Origin: Lysinibacillus contaminans
GTDB taxonomy: Bacteria > Bacillota > Bacilli > Bacillales_A > Planococcaceae
Direction: 5' to 3'
Assembly: GCF_001278945.1 (NCBI RefSeq)
Contig: NZ_LGRV01000001.1
Location: forward strand, 364,839-428,838
Length of the DNA stretch: 64,000 bases
Shown here: positions 20,177 through 29,313 of the stretch, piece after piece
Layout of the letters: each line of letters starts with the position of its first letter
How positions within the stretch are numbered: position 1 is the first letter of the stretch
Made by a program: the position numbers and the translations under genes
Notes under the pieces: generated by a model
What the model was told of the DNA's origin: nothing
Databases searched by the model: none
Seen by the model: the letters and a program-made list of their open reading frames with translations, nothing else

Positions 20177-20367
20177 GGTGATAGAGATTACTGGGACATT
20201 ATCTCTTTAAACTTAAAATACTAATATCGAGCTTTTGAAATCCGAGTTTTCGGTTGCTTTTTGATTTTTATATAATTATGGAAAACTAGTGAAATCAAGG
20301 ACATGTTCATTGAAAGTACAGCTTGTATCATGTAGACTAGTTAAAGGAAAACGGAGGTTATACATAC

Positions 20368-20697
20368 ATGGGTGGTTCAGTTTCATTAGTACAGTTAATC
20401 ATTTCGATTGTGTTATTTTTCGTCATGTTTTTCGGTATCGGATTCTTATTGAATATGTTACTACGAATGACGTGGTTAATGGCGGTTGTGTATCCAATCG
20501 TTGTTGTCTTTATTGTCGATGATGTAAGCTTTTTAGATTATATTTTTAAACCTGGCTCAGCATTCCCAGCACTGTTAGATAAGTTGCAGGCGCTACCAAT
20601 AGTAGATATTGTAATTTTAACAGGTGGTTTTGCGGGTGCGATTGTCGCGGGTATTGTGATGATTATTTTAAGAAAAAATGGCTATCGTATGTTCTAG
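20368..20697 (+). CDS. yuiB: YuiB-like membrane protein
   Basis: 109-residue membrane protein with three or four hydrophobic segments, starting VQLIISIVLFFVMFFGIGF and including the conserved-looking LLNMLLRMTWLMAVVYP. It matches the B. subtilis YuiB pattern and lies near ndh, yuiD and pepA as in that species. The function is unknown. The ATG is preceded by ACGGAGGT. The 190-base upstream gap has only a weak AGAGAT/ATCTCT hairpin for the Nudix gene. Confidence 0.78.
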   Translation: MGGSVSLVQLIISIVLFFVMFFGIGFLLNMLLRMTWLMAVVYPIVVVFIVDDVSFLDYIFKPGSAFPALLDKLQALPIVDIVILTGGFAGAIVAGIVMIILRKNGYRMF

Positions 20698-20704
20698 CCA
20701 ATAG

Positions 20705-20747
20705 AAAACAGTGTAACGATAATCACAATCGTTACACTGTTTTTTTC
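20705..20747 (+). terminator. Terminator after yuiB
   Basis: AAAACAGTGTAACGAT pairs with ATCGTTACACTGTTTT around a seven-base loop, then a T-tract. Confidence 0.92.
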
Positions 20748-20792
20748 TTGGCTATTATCTCAACAATTGTTGCTCTAGTAAGATAATATGGA

Positions 20793-21026
20793 TTAAATCA
20801 AATATGCTCCAAATTCAATAAGAAGAAAACTAACTAACCATAAAAAAATTGCAATTCGAATTATAAAATACATAGCATTTTCAAAGGAAGAAAGTTTTCT
20901 TTCTCGTCTAATTTTTTTTAGAAGTCTAACAGAAAAAAATGAACATAAGAGTAGGACTGCAATAGATATTTCAAAAATATTTTCTAACAAGCTGATATTT
21001 TCTAATAGGCTTTTAAAAATAATCAT
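20793..21026 (-). CDS. Small hypothetical membrane protein
   Basis: 77-residue protein with two predicted membrane segments (about residues 18-35 and 50-75) separated by a strongly basic loop (LLKKIRRERK). No family recognised. The ATG is immediately preceded by GAGAGG with no normal spacing, so the start is doubtful. It occupies an otherwise empty gap between yuiB and yuiD; the clean two-helix pattern is the main support. Confidence 0.45.
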   Translation of the reverse strand: MIIFKSLLENISLLENIFEISIAVLLLCSFFSVRLLKKIRRERKLSSFENAMYFIIRIAIFLWLVSFLLIEFGAYLI

Positions 21027-21179
21027 CCTCTCATATAGATGATATGAGTTGTCTTGTTGATTTATTTATGTTGGCTATTGGCATTCTTGATACCGCATTA
21101 TTACCCCTAATCTGCATTTTCAAGAGAGCAACAAACTATATGAAAACAGCCTTTTTCTTTAAGATGAGTGAGTACTTTT

Positions 21180-21662
21180 TTATAGTAAAAATTCATAAGT
21201 AATGACCGCTATAAAAATTCCTGTCAATGCGCCAAAAAATACTTCGCTTCGCTTATGCCCAAGCAATGTTTTTAACTCTTCAAGCTTCTCCTCATCCCCC
21301 AGTTTAGGCCAATCTTTTAAATCTTTTATGAGTGTTTGGAAATCTTTACGTAGCTGATTTAAAATCACGGCATGCTGGCCCGCTTGAAAGCGCACCCCAC
21401 TTGCATCATACATCACGATAAAGGAGAACATTGCAGCAACTGCAAAAATGGGAGAATCCAACCCTGTTTCGTAGGCAATAGCAGTTGTCAGTCCAGTTAC
21501 GGACGCAGAGTGTGAACTAGGCATTCCACCAGTTGAGGTGAACAGTCCGAAATTCACTTGTCGTGTCATTAAAAAGTGAATCGGAATTTTAACAAATTGT
21601 GCGAAAATAACCGAGAAGAGGGCAACAAGTAAAGGAGTGTTTTGGAGTAAGCTCATTGTCAT
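21180..21662 (-). CDS. yuiD: YuiD, divergent PAP2-like membrane protein (DUF212)
   Basis: 160-residue membrane protein of the divergent PAP2 family. The phosphatase-like motif GGMPSSHSASVTGL and the later YDASGVRFQAGQHA are visible, with four hydrophobic segments. The activity of this family is not established. The start is set at the ATG at 21662, five bases after AAGG; the ATG at 21656 is an alternative that aligns better with B. subtilis YuiD. It is divergent from pepA. Confidence 0.82.
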   Translation of the reverse strand: MTMSLLQNTPLLVALFSVIFAQFVKIPIHFLMTRQVNFGLFTSTGGMPSSHSASVTGLTTAIAYETGLDSPIFAVAAMFSFIVMYDASGVRFQAGQHAVILNQLRKDFQTLIKDLKDWPKLGDEEKLEELKTLLGHKRSEVFFGALTGIFIAVITYEFLL

Positions 21663-21752
21663 CACAACCTTCATGTAGAATTACTTGTATTATAACATTC
21701 GTTATTTTCTAAAAAAAGGTGGAGCAGAATTTTACGACCATTTTCATAATTT

Positions 21753-21761
21753 TGTTATAAT
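21753..21761 (+). promoter_or_regulatory. Extended -10 promoter element of pepA
   Basis: TGTTATAAT at 21753-21761 is an extended -10 (TG-N-TATAAT). A TTTACG at 21731 is spaced too far to be a good -35. Confidence 0.6.
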
Positions 21762-21787
21762 AAGGAACAATGATTGGGGGATTTTAC

Positions 21788-23296
21788 ATGCGCATAGTAA
21801 AAGAGGAAAAAACATTTGAAACGGTTTCTACGGAGTTACTCATAGTAGGAGTACAAAAACATCGTGAACAAATGCATGATTGGGCAAGTTTTTCATCATT
21901 TTATGGAGAAGCTATTGAGTCTTGGATTTTTGCAGGCGATGTATCAACTGGGCTTAAAAAACTAACGAAATTACCTTTCATTAAAGAGCACATGGCACTT
22001 AAACGTGTTCTATTTGTAGGTCTTGGCGATCAAAAAACATTAACAAAAGAGGATTTACGCGCAACATTTGGCTTAGTTGGAAAAGAGCTGAAGGCGCTTA
22101 AAGTGAAGAACTATTCAATTTGGCTGGAATCATTTACAACGAAAGATATAGATATAACAGATGCGGCATCTTTAGCAGGTGAAGGTATTGGTCTTGGGTA
22201 TTATTCAATTCCTCATTATAAAACAACATCGAATGAAATAGATACGCGCATTGACGATGTGTATCTTGTGACAGCGGCAGCAGATTTAGATGCAGTTGTT
22301 GCAAGCTTTGAAGTCGGTGTCATCTATGCGGATGCTGTGAATGAAGCACGTAGCTTAATTAATTTACCACCTAATCTTTTAACTGCTACAGACTTAGCGA
22401 ATTATGCAGAGGCTCTGGCGAAAAAATATGGATTTGAAGTAGAGATTTTAGATAAGGCACAATTAGAGGAACTTGGTATGGGCGGAATTTTAAGCGTCAA
22501 CCAAGGCTCAACGGAAGAACCACGTCTTATTACACTAAAATATAAAGCGACTGAAGATTTTGCAGATCCAATCGGCCTTGTAGGTAAAGGGGTCACATAC
22601 GATACAGGTGGTTACTCATTGAAACCACCAGCTTCAATGGTAGGCATGAAAGGTGATATGGGTGGTGCTGCAGCAGTACTTGGTGCCATGAAAATTATCG
22701 GTGAATTACGTCCAAAGAAAAACGTCGTAGCTGTTATTGGCTCAACGGATAATATGGTATCAAGCATGGCGTTTAAACCAGATGATGTCATTACAACGTA
22801 CAGTGGTAAAACTGTGGAAGTTTTAAATACAGATGCGGAAGGCCGTTTAGTGCTTGCAGATGCTATGACGTATGCAAAACAACAAGGTGCAACATCAGTG
22901 ATTGACATTGCCACATTAACAGGTGGCGTTATTACAGCACTAGGAATGGATAAAACCGGTGCACTTTCTAATAATGATGCCTTCTTTGCTGAGTTTATGG
23001 AAGCGGCAAAGGAAACTGATGAATTTGTATGGCTGATGCCGTTAACAGAAAGTGACAAAAAACGTATTCGTAAATCTGATTTAGCAGATCTAAATAACTC
23101 ACCAGGTCGAGATGGTCACATGATTTTCGGCGGCGGATTTGTTGGTGAATTTGTAGGGGATACACCGTGGATTCACTTAGATATTGCAGGGACATCAGAC
23201 GCTACTTCAGCGCATGATTTAGGACCTAAAGGTGGTACAGGTGTAATGGTGCGCACATTAGCAGGCTTTATTCAACGTTTAGGGGGAGAAAAATAA
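21788..23296 (+). CDS. pepA: Leucyl aminopeptidase (M17 family)
   Basis: 502-residue cytosolic metallo-aminopeptidase that removes N-terminal residues from peptides. The metal and catalytic motifs are intact: VGKGVTYDTGGYSLKP, MKGDMGGAA and NTDAEGRLVLADA, typical of M17 peptidases. The start is the ATG at 21788 after GGGGGA. It corresponds to B. subtilis YuiE and follows yuiD in the same divergent arrangement. It appears monocistronic. Confidence 0.93.
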   Translation: MRIVKEEKTFETVSTELLIVGVQKHREQMHDWASFSSFYGEAIESWIFAGDVSTGLKKLTKLPFIKEHMALKRVLFVGLGDQKTLTKEDLRATFGLVGKELKALKVKNYSIWLESFTTKDIDITDAASLAGEGIGLGYYSIPHYKTTSNEIDTRIDDVYLVTAAADLDAVVASFEVGVIYADAVNEARSLINLPPNLLTATDLANYAEALAKKYGFEVEILDKAQLEELGMGGILSVNQGSTEEPRLITLKYKATEDFADPIGLVGKGVTYDTGGYSLKPPASMVGMKGDMGGAAAVLGAMKIIGELRPKKNVVAVIGSTDNMVSSMAFKPDDVITTYSGKTVEVLNTDAEGRLVLADAMTYAKQQGATSVIDIATLTGGVITALGMDKTGALSNNDAFFAEFMEAAKETDEFVWLMPLTESDKKRIRKSDLADLNNSPGRDGHMIFGGGFVGEFVGDTPWIHLDIAGTSDATSAHDLGPKGGTGVMVRTLAGFIQRLGGEK

Positions 23297-23368
23297 GGTA
23301 GGCGATTTACACGCGGTATATGTACCTTCTTTCATACGATAGAGTAAAAAGGGAGGTAATAGCTACCT

Positions 23369-23572
23369 ATGTTTGGATATCCAGGAGGCTTCTTATTACC
23401 ATTTGGTGTGCCGTTTGCTGGCGGATTTTTAGGCAGTTTTCTAGGTCAACAATTCAATCGATATCCGTACTATCAAAATTACCCGAACTATCCGAATTAT
23501 CATCATTATCCACAACGACCACCATATTATCAACCGGGGCCGCCATTTTCGCCGTACCGTAGACCGTATTAA
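23369..23572 (+). CDS. Small proline/tyrosine-rich hypothetical protein
   Basis: 67-residue protein with a glycine- and phenylalanine-rich N-terminus (FGYPGGFLLPFGVPFAGGFL) and a C-terminal half made largely of P, Y, N and H, including three YxNYPNY-like repeats. The composition resembles spore coat or surface proteins of Bacillales, but no family is recognised. The ATG is preceded by GGGAGGT, 11 bases away. An overlapping ORF in another frame (23320) lacks a ribosome site. Confidence 0.65.
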   Translation: MFGYPGGFLLPFGVPFAGGFLGSFLGQQFNRYPYYQNYPNYPNYHHYPQRPPYYQPGPPFSPYRRPY

Positions 23573-23630
23573 GGAATATTTGCTGTACGAGAAAATTGAT
23601 GCAAGTGTGAATAACGCATTTCTAAAATAG

Positions 23631-23680
23631 TTACCCATTCAGTCACCAGTAGTATCGGTGACTGAATGGGTAATTTTTTT
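23631..23680 (+). terminator. Terminator upstream of the cobA leader
   Basis: TTACCCATTCAGTCACC pairs perfectly with its complement over a nine-base loop, then seven T. Confidence 0.93.
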
Positions 23681-23709
23681 GTAAAATTTTTATTGTGGTA
23701 AATCAACTG

Positions 23710-23738
23710 TTGACAGAATATACTAAATTGTATATTAT
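23710..23738 (+). promoter_or_regulatory. Promoter of the cobA-sirB-cysJI operon
   Basis: TTGACA (23710-23715), 17-base spacer, TATTAT (23733-23738). A 17-base palindrome CTTAGTATATTACTAAG (23740-23756) covers the likely start site and may be an operator. Confidence 0.82.
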
Positions 23739-23771
23739 TCTTAGTATATTACTAAGGATTCAAAATAACTC

Positions 23772-23849
23772 GGCTGACTAGATAACTAGAGGCTCTTATT
23801 ATTCGCAGGCATTTCTTTGCCTTTGCGCATAGTGGGAGTCTCTTTTTTT
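23772..23849 (+). promoter_or_regulatory. Leader hairpin motif plus attenuator terminator upstream of cobA
   Basis: Copy A of the sulfur leader motif: GGCT (23772-23775), GA, hairpin CTAG-ATAA-CTAG (23778-23789), A, GGCT. The 3' strand continues into a terminator whose arms are AGAGGCTC (23788-23795) and GAGTCTCT (23836-23843) followed by seven T. Hairpin and terminator share bases, so only one can form. Same architecture as before sbp and cysH. The remaining gap to cobA (23850-23926) holds only the ribosome site. Confidence 0.72.
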
Positions 23850-23926
23850 CCTTCTAGAGAAGATGGATGGCCTCGCTTCAAGTTGAAAAATAAGGTTATA
23901 TATGAGGCTAAAAGGAGTGTGAATGT

Positions 23927-24703
23927 ATGGGATTAGTTTATATAGTCGGTGCAGGCCCTGGCGATGTGGATCTCATAACAGTAAAGGGATTGCGTTGTAT
24001 TGAGTCTGCGGATGTCATTTTGTATGACCGACTCATTAATGAAGATTTATTAGCGTATGCAAAAAAGGATGCCAAACTGATTTTTTGTGGCAAGTTACCA
24101 AATCGCCATGTCATGATTCAGGAGAATATCAATCAGTCACTTGTGCACTATGCACAGCAAGGGTTTGTTGTCACAAGATTAAAGGGAGGTGACCCATTTG
24201 TCTTCGGAAGAGGGGCCGAAGAAGCAGAGGTACTTGCAGAGCATGGGATTCCATTTGAAATTGTACCAGGGATTACATCTGGTATAGCAGCACCAGCGTA
24301 TGCTGGAATTCCTGTAACACATCGTGACTTGAGTTCAAGCTTTGCGATTGTCACGGGGCATATGCGAGAAGGAAAGGACGATTCGATTCAGTGGGAAAGT
24401 CTAGCGAAAGGTATCGATACGATTGCGATTTATATGGGGGTTGGTAATCTTCCGTATATCCGTCAGCAACTGCTTAAACATGGGCGCGACGAACAAACAC
24501 CAGTAGCTCTTGTCCACTGGGGAACATTTGCTAAACAAAAAACAGTTACGGGTACTTTAATGAATATTGTAGACGTGGCACAGCGTGAAAATATCCAAAA
24601 CCCGAGCATGATATTGGTCGGAGAAGTTGTTGCATTACGTGAAAAAATTCAATGGTTTGAGCAAACGAATCATCAGTCACAGTTAAAAGAAATTTCTGTA
24701 TAG
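23927..24703 (+). CDS. cobA: Uroporphyrinogen-III C-methyltransferase (SUMT)
   Basis: 258-residue SAM-dependent methylase that makes precorrin-2 from uroporphyrinogen III, the first step to siroheme. The family motifs are VGAGPGDVDLITVKG at the N-terminus, VVTRLKGGDPFVFGRGAEE near residue 80, and EIVPGITSGIAAPAY. It is the single-function form, without the CysG dehydrogenase/chelatase domain. It heads an operon with sirB, yezD-like, cysJ and cysI, so the siroheme is for sulfite reductase. It corresponds to B. subtilis YlnD. Confidence 0.93.
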   Translation: MGLVYIVGAGPGDVDLITVKGLRCIESADVILYDRLINEDLLAYAKKDAKLIFCGKLPNRHVMIQENINQSLVHYAQQGFVVTRLKGGDPFVFGRGAEEAEVLAEHGIPFEIVPGITSGIAAPAYAGIPVTHRDLSSSFAIVTGHMREGKDDSIQWESLAKGIDTIAIYMGVGNLPYIRQQLLKHGRDEQTPVALVHWGTFAKQKTVTGTLMNIVDVAQRENIQNPSMILVGEVVALREKIQWFEQTNHQSQLKEISV

Positions 24704-24714
24704 GGAGTGTTTTC

Positions 24715-25512
24715 ATGCAAGCCATTTTATATATCGCACATGGAAGTCGCGTAAAGGCTGGTGTGGAGCAAGCCGTTTCTTTTCTTCAACGTGTGCAACA
24801 GGAAGTTGACGTAGCCATTCAAGAAATCTGCTTTTTAGAGTTAGCACAACCAACGATTGCCCAAGGTATAGAAAGTTGTGTTCAGCGCGGTGCCACAGCA
24901 ATTGCGGTTGTTCCGATTTTACTATTGGCTGCAAAGCATGCAAAGGAAGATATTCCGGAAGAGGTAGAGCAGGCGAAGGCACTGTTTCCAAACATACGAT
25001 TTACATACGGAGAGCCGCTAGGTGTGCATGAGTTATTGATTGATACACTTCAGGCTCGTATCGTCGAAACACAAGTACCGAATGAAAATGCACGAGTTTT
25101 ACTCATTGGACGTGGTAGTAGTGATCCTGCGGTTAAACAAGATTTAGCAACAATTGCAGCAAGGTTGCGTGACAAATACTACTATTCAGAGGTGGATACA
25201 TGCTTCTTATATGGAACGGGTCCTACTTTTGAAGAGTGGCTACAGCAAGGAAGGCATATGCAAAGTCGAGTTTTTATTGTGCCGTATTTATTATTTACAG
25301 GTTTATTGAGACAAGGAATTACAAAGAGATTAGTAGGTTATGAGGAAACGAACATTTTCTTATGTGAAAGCTTAGGATATGACGACAATGTTAAACGAGT
25401 TTTATTGGAACGAATCCATGAAGTATTGGCGGATGTTACAGATTTTGAAAGGAGTGAATTGTGCTTGCACTTGCACAGTTCAAAATCTGGACGTAATTAC
25501 GCTGAGGCGTAA
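24715..25512 (+). CDS. sirB: Sirohydrochlorin ferrochelatase (CbiX/SirB family)
   Basis: 265-residue chelatase with two CbiX repeats (ILYIAHGSRVKAG at the start and VLLIGRGSSDPA near residue 123), which inserts iron into sirohydrochlorin to make siroheme. It starts 11 bases after cobA. The last ten codons and the stop lie in a dispersed repeat (25481-25516), so the natural C-terminus has probably been replaced. The active-site histidine of the N-terminal repeat (AHGSR) is kept; in the second repeat it is an arginine (GRGS), as often seen in long-form enzymes. Confidence 0.9.
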   Translation: MQAILYIAHGSRVKAGVEQAVSFLQRVQQEVDVAIQEICFLELAQPTIAQGIESCVQRGATAIAVVPILLLAAKHAKEDIPEEVEQAKALFPNIRFTYGEPLGVHELLIDTLQARIVETQVPNENARVLLIGRGSSDPAVKQDLATIAARLRDKYYYSEVDTCFLYGTGPTFEEWLQQGRHMQSRVFIVPYLLFTGLLRQGITKRLVGYEETNIFLCESLGYDDNVKRVLLERIHEVLADVTDFERSELCLHLHSSKSGRNYAEA

Positions 25513-25516
25513 TTGA
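25481..25516 (+). repeat. Dispersed repeat end, copy R3, overlapping the 3' end of sirB
   Basis: This 36-base block matches 34150-34185 with only a few differences and shares its last 15 bases with copy R1 (to 6841). It contains the inverted repeat AATTACGC/GCGTAATT. The sirB stop codon lies inside it. Confidence 0.82.
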
Positions 25517-25541
25517 TAATTTCAAAAGTAGGTGATTAATA

Positions 25542-25691
25542 ATGGTAGATAAAAAGCAGGAAAATGTAAATCTAGCATTAAATAATGTCCGGGAAATTTT
25601 AAATACAGTGAGTCATGGATCCATTACGTTAATTATACAGAATTCGTATGTAGTACAAATCGAGAAGAAAGAAAAAATACGTCTAAGATAA
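25542..25691 (+). CDS. YezD-like small protein (DUF2292)
   Basis: 49-residue protein (MVDKKQENVNLALNN at the start, VVQIEKKEKIRLR at the end), below the usual ORF size cutoff. The central HGSITLIIQNSYVVQIEK matches the DUF2292/YezD pattern, a family of about 50-60 residues often found with sulfur assimilation genes; no biochemical role is known. AGGTGA lies seven bases before the ATG. It sits in the operon between sirB and cysJ with short gaps, so it is surely co-transcribed with them. Confidence 0.82.
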   Translation: MVDKKQENVNLALNNVREILNTVSHGSITLIIQNSYVVQIEKKEKIRLR

Positions 25692-25724
25692 TTTTTAGAT
25701 AAAACATTAGTGAGGTGGCTAAGT

Positions 25725-27509
25725 TTGAAACTGCAAGTAATTAATAGTCCATTTAGTGAGGAGCAGGTGAAGCTTCTAAATGAGCTTCTTCCTAAATTAA
25801 CAGTAGAACAAAAATTTTGGTTGAATGGTTATTTAAGCGCGCCGCAAGCAACGATCGATGGGATTGTTGAGGAAGTACCGACAGCTGTAACACCGGTTAC
25901 TAAAACGGTAACCATTTTATATGGCTCGCAAACAGGAAATAGTCAGGGGCTTGCTGAAAAATATGCATCTACATTAAAGCAAAATGATGTAGAGGTGACA
26001 ATCGCTTCTTTGGCAAAGTTCAAGCCGAATAATTTAAAGAAAACGACAAACTTATTACTCGTTGTCAGTACGCATGGTGAAGGTGAACCACCAGATCAAG
26101 CAATTCAGTTTTACGACTTTTTACACAGTAAGCGAGCACCGAAATTAGATCACCTTCATTATTCGGTACTGGCATTAGGGGATAGTTCATATGAATTTTT
26201 CTGCAAAACAGGGCAGGACTTTGATGAGCAGTTCGCAAAGTTAGGAGCAACTCGTATTGCCCCACGTGTAGATTGTGATTTAGATTATGATGAGCCAGCA
26301 ACGCAGTGGTTCTCATCTGTGCAGCAGGAGCTAATCCAGCATACAAATGATACACCAGTACCTGAGCAAACAACTGTGGTACAAGGGAAATCGACGTACT
26401 CTCGCAAAAATCCTTTTACTGCCGAGGTACTGGAGAATATCAATTTAAATGGCCGTGGCTCAAACAAAGAAACGTATCATATTGAGCTAGGGATTGAAGG
26501 AGCTAACTTCAGTTTTGAACCTGGGGATAGCATTGGCATTCAGCCAGAAAATGAAGAATCATTAGTAGATGCATTACTAACATCATTGCAATTTGATGGT
26601 CAAGAAAAGGTAACAGTATTTGATGAGTCGTTAACGGTAAAAGAAGCATTACAAAAAAAGCTAGAGATTACCGTTTTATCGAAACCATTATTACAAAAAA
26701 TTAGTACATTCACGGTGCATAAAGATTTTTCTAAACTACTTGAAGATGATACTGCTCGAAAAGAATATATATATGGTCGTGATTTGCTTGATGTTATCGA
26801 AGATTTCGCACCATTTACATGGGATGCACAGCAGTTTGTAACGTTATTACGTAAAATTCCAGCACGTCTCTATTCGATCGCGAGCAGTCAAAAGGCCAAT
26901 AGTGACGAAGTGCATTTAACAATTGGTAAGGTGAGCTATGAAACAAATGGCCGAGTACGTCAGGGTGTATGTTCGGGTAATATTGCCGAGCGCATTCAAG
27001 TGGGCGACACATTATCGATTTACGTTCATCCAAATCAAAATTTCAGACTGCCTGAACAAGAGGATACACCGATTATTATGATCGGAGCAGGTACAGGGAT
27101 TGCACCGTATCGAGCATTTTTAGAAGAACGTGAGGAACTTGGTATCAACAGCAAGTCATGGCTATTCTTCGGAGACCAGCACTTTATGACTGACTACTTG
27201 TACCAAACAGATTGTCAACGCTGGTTAGCATCCGGGACATTATCTCAAATGGACGTAGCCTTCTCTCGTGATACAGATAAAAAAGTATATGTCCAACATA
27301 AAATCGAAGAACATGCCGCAGCTATCTATGACTGGCTTGAGCAAGGTGCAGTAATCTACGTATGTGGTGATGAAAAAACGATGGCAGCAGATGTCGACCG
27401 AACTATACATCGACTTATTGAACAACAAGGTCAAAAAACGGCTGAAGAGGCAAAAGCCTTTGTGAATGAATTAAAACAACAAAAACGCTACCAACGTGAC
27501 GTTTATTAA
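25725..27509 (+). CDS. cysJ: Sulfite reductase (NADPH) flavoprotein alpha subunit
   Basis: 594-residue diflavin reductase: an N-terminal flavodoxin domain ([16 protein letters not shown] near residue 65, [24 protein letters not shown]) followed by a ferredoxin-NADP reductase module with FAD motif RLYSIASS and NADPH motif [17 protein letters not shown]. It passes electrons from NADPH to CysI. The start is TTG 25725, six bases after GAGGTGG; the frame is open to a GTG at 25710 without a site. cysI follows after 17 bases. Confidence 0.94.
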   Translation: MKLQVINSPFSEEQVKLLNELLPKLTVEQKFWLNGYLSAPQATIDGIVEEVPTAVTPVTKTVTILYGSQTGNSQGLAEKYASTLKQNDVEVTIASLAKFKPNNLKKTTNLLLVVSTHGEGEPPDQAIQFYDFLHSKRAPKLDHLHYSVLALGDSSYEFFCKTGQDFDEQFAKLGATRIAPRVDCDLDYDEPATQWFSSVQQELIQHTNDTPVPEQTTVVQGKSTYSRKNPFTAEVLENINLNGRGSNKETYHIELGIEGANFSFEPGDSIGIQPENEESLVDALLTSLQFDGQEKVTVFDESLTVKEALQKKLEITVLSKPLLQKISTFTVHKDFSKLLEDDTARKEYIYGRDLLDVIEDFAPFTWDAQQFVTLLRKIPARLYSIASSQKANSDEVHLTIGKVSYETNGRVRQGVCSGNIAERIQVGDTLSIYVHPNQNFRLPEQEDTPIIMIGAGTGIAPYRAFLEEREELGINSKSWLFFGDQHFMTDYLYQTDCQRWLASGTLSQMDVAFSRDTDKKVYVQHKIEEHAAAIYDWLEQGAVIYVCGDEKTMAADVDRTIHRLIEQQGQKTAEEAKAFVNELKQQKRYQRDVY

Positions 27510-27526
27510 GTAAAGGAGCGAGAACA

Positions 27527-29248
27527 ATGACTGAAAAAATTATTTTACCCCCACAAACGGGTACACCTAGTGATGTAGAACGGATTAAAACAGAAAGTAA
27601 TTACTTGCGCGGTACATTGGAACGCACAATGAATGATCCGTTAAGCTCGGGAATTCCAGAAGATGATAATCGCCTGATGAAATTCCACGGAAGTTACTTA
27701 CAGGATGATCGTGATCTGCGTAATGAGCGTCAACGCCAAAAACTAGAGCCTGCTTATCAATTCATGGTACGCGTTCGTACACCTGGTGGGGCTGCTACGG
27801 CTGCACAATGGCTAGTGATGGATGAAATGGCTACAAAGTATGGTAACGGTTCGTTGAAGTTAACGACACGTCAAGCTTTCCAAGTTCATGGTATTTTAAA
27901 ATGGAATGTCAAAAAATACATGCAAGAAATTAACGATATACTACTGGACTCTCTTGCAGCATGTGGGGACGTTAATCGTAATGTAATGTGTAATGTAAAT
28001 CCAAATCAATCGGCGTTGCACGAAGAAATTTATAACTGGTCAGCAAAGTTGAGTGAGCATTTATTACCTAGAACACGTGCGTACCATGAACTTTGGCTTG
28101 ATGGTGAAAAGATTATGGATAGCCAAGACGAAGAGATTGAACCGATTTACGGTGCGCAATATTTACCACGTAAATTTAAAATTGGTATTGCCATTCCACC
28201 GAGTAATGATGTCGATGTGTATTCGCAGGATATTGGTCTGATTGCCATTGTGGAAGAAGGAAAACTAATTGGTTTTAACGTAGCAGTTGGTGGTGGTATG
28301 GGAATGTCACATGGTGATAATGAAACGTACCCACAACTTGCACGCATGCTTGGTTTTATCACACCAGATAAGTTACTCGAAACAGCAGAGAAAATTATTA
28401 CGATTCAACGTGATTACGGTAATCGTTCGGTGCGTAAAAATGCGCGTTTTAAATATACAATTGATGCCCGTGGTCTTGAATGGTTCAATACGGAGTTGCA
28501 TCGCCGACTTGGTTGGGAAATTCAGCCGGCACGTCCGTTTACGTTTGAACGTACAGGCGATGAATTTGGGTGGATCAAAGGTGCAGATGGCCAATGGCAT
28601 TACACATTATTCATTGAAAATGGGCGTATTAAAGACTTTGAAGATTACAAGCTTTTAACTGGTTTACGAGAAGTTGCAAAAGTACATACAGATGACTTCC
28701 GTTTAACACCAAACCAAAATCTAATGATTAGTAATGTATCGTCGCAGAAGAAGCGCACAATCGATGCTGTTATTGAAAAATATAAACTAACAGATGGTTC
28801 GTACTATTCAGCACTTCGCCGCAATGCGATCGCTTGTGTATCTTTACCAACATGTGGCCTGGCTATGGCTGAGGCGGAGCGCTATTTGCCATCACTCATC
28901 ACAAAGATTGATACAATTATTGATGAAGCGGGTCTACATGACACAGAAATCGTCATTCGTATGTCTGGCTGTCCAAATGGTTGTTCACGTGCAGCAATGG
29001 GCGAGATTGGCTTTATCGGTAAAGGACCAGGTAAGTATAATTTATATCTTGGTGCGAGCTTTACAGGCAATCGTTTAAACAAAATTTACCGCGAGAACAT
29101 TGGGGAAGAAGAAATTCTAGCAGAGCTTCGTCCTATTCTTCTACACTTTGCAAAAGAACGTTTAGAGGGAGAGCATTTCGGTGACTTTGTGATCCGTCTT
29201 GGCTATGTGGAAGCGGTGTATGATGGTCGACAGTTTCATAATAACTAA
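27527..29248 (+). CDS. cysI: Sulfite reductase (NADPH) hemoprotein beta subunit
   Basis: 573-residue siroheme and [4Fe-4S] enzyme that reduces sulfite to sulfide with six electrons from CysJ. The cluster/siroheme ligands are C437 and C443 ([16 protein letters not shown]) and C482 and C486 ([11 protein letters not shown]). Substrate-binding arginine/lysine-rich segments ([12 protein letters not shown]) are also intact. It ends the cobA-sirB-yezD-cysJI operon and is followed by a hairpin terminator. Length is typical. Confidence 0.96.
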   Translation: MTEKIILPPQTGTPSDVERIKTESNYLRGTLERTMNDPLSSGIPEDDNRLMKFHGSYLQDDRDLRNERQRQKLEPAYQFMVRVRTPGGAATAAQWLVMDEMATKYGNGSLKLTTRQAFQVHGILKWNVKKYMQEINDILLDSLAACGDVNRNVMCNVNPNQSALHEEIYNWSAKLSEHLLPRTRAYHELWLDGEKIMDSQDEEIEPIYGAQYLPRKFKIGIAIPPSNDVDVYSQDIGLIAIVEEGKLIGFNVAVGGGMGMSHGDNETYPQLARMLGFITPDKLLETAEKIITIQRDYGNRSVRKNARFKYTIDARGLEWFNTELHRRLGWEIQPARPFTFERTGDEFGWIKGADGQWHYTLFIENGRIKDFEDYKLLTGLREVAKVHTDDFRLTPNQNLMISNVSSQKKRTIDAVIEKYKLTDGSYYSALRRNAIACVSLPTCGLAMAEAERYLPSLITKIDTIIDEAGLHDTEIVIRMSGCPNGCSRAAMGEIGFIGKGPGKYNLYLGASFTGNRLNKIYRENIGEEEILAELRPILLHFAKERLEGEHFGDFVIRLGYVEAVYDGRQFHNN

Positions 29249-29279
29249 GAAGTGAGATAGGTATGCTCATTCTTAGTAG

Positions 29280-29313
29280 AACAGGCTGATGTAACAATTG
29301 TCAGCCTGTTTTT
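29280..29313 (+). terminator. Terminator after cysI
   Basis: ACAGGCTGA (29281-29289) pairs with TCAGCCTGT (29301-29309), then T residues. Nothing else recognised between here and 29508. Confidence 0.88.

Noticed and set aside
20289..20522. 77-residue ORF overlapping yuiB
   Set aside because: It overlaps yuiB out of frame and is rich in cysteine and arginine without pattern; yuiB has the ribosome site.
22612..23058. 148-residue minus-strand ORF inside pepA
   Set aside because: It is an antisense shadow of a well-conserved gene with no ribosome site.
23772..23849. S-box (SAM-I) or T-box riboswitch before cobA, sbp or cysH
   Set aside because: The leaders lack the conserved SAM-I core and the T-box AGGGTGG element, and are too short for either.
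28287..28658. 123-residue ORF inside cysI in another frame
   Set aside because: It overlaps the conserved cysI coding region completely and has no family resemblance.
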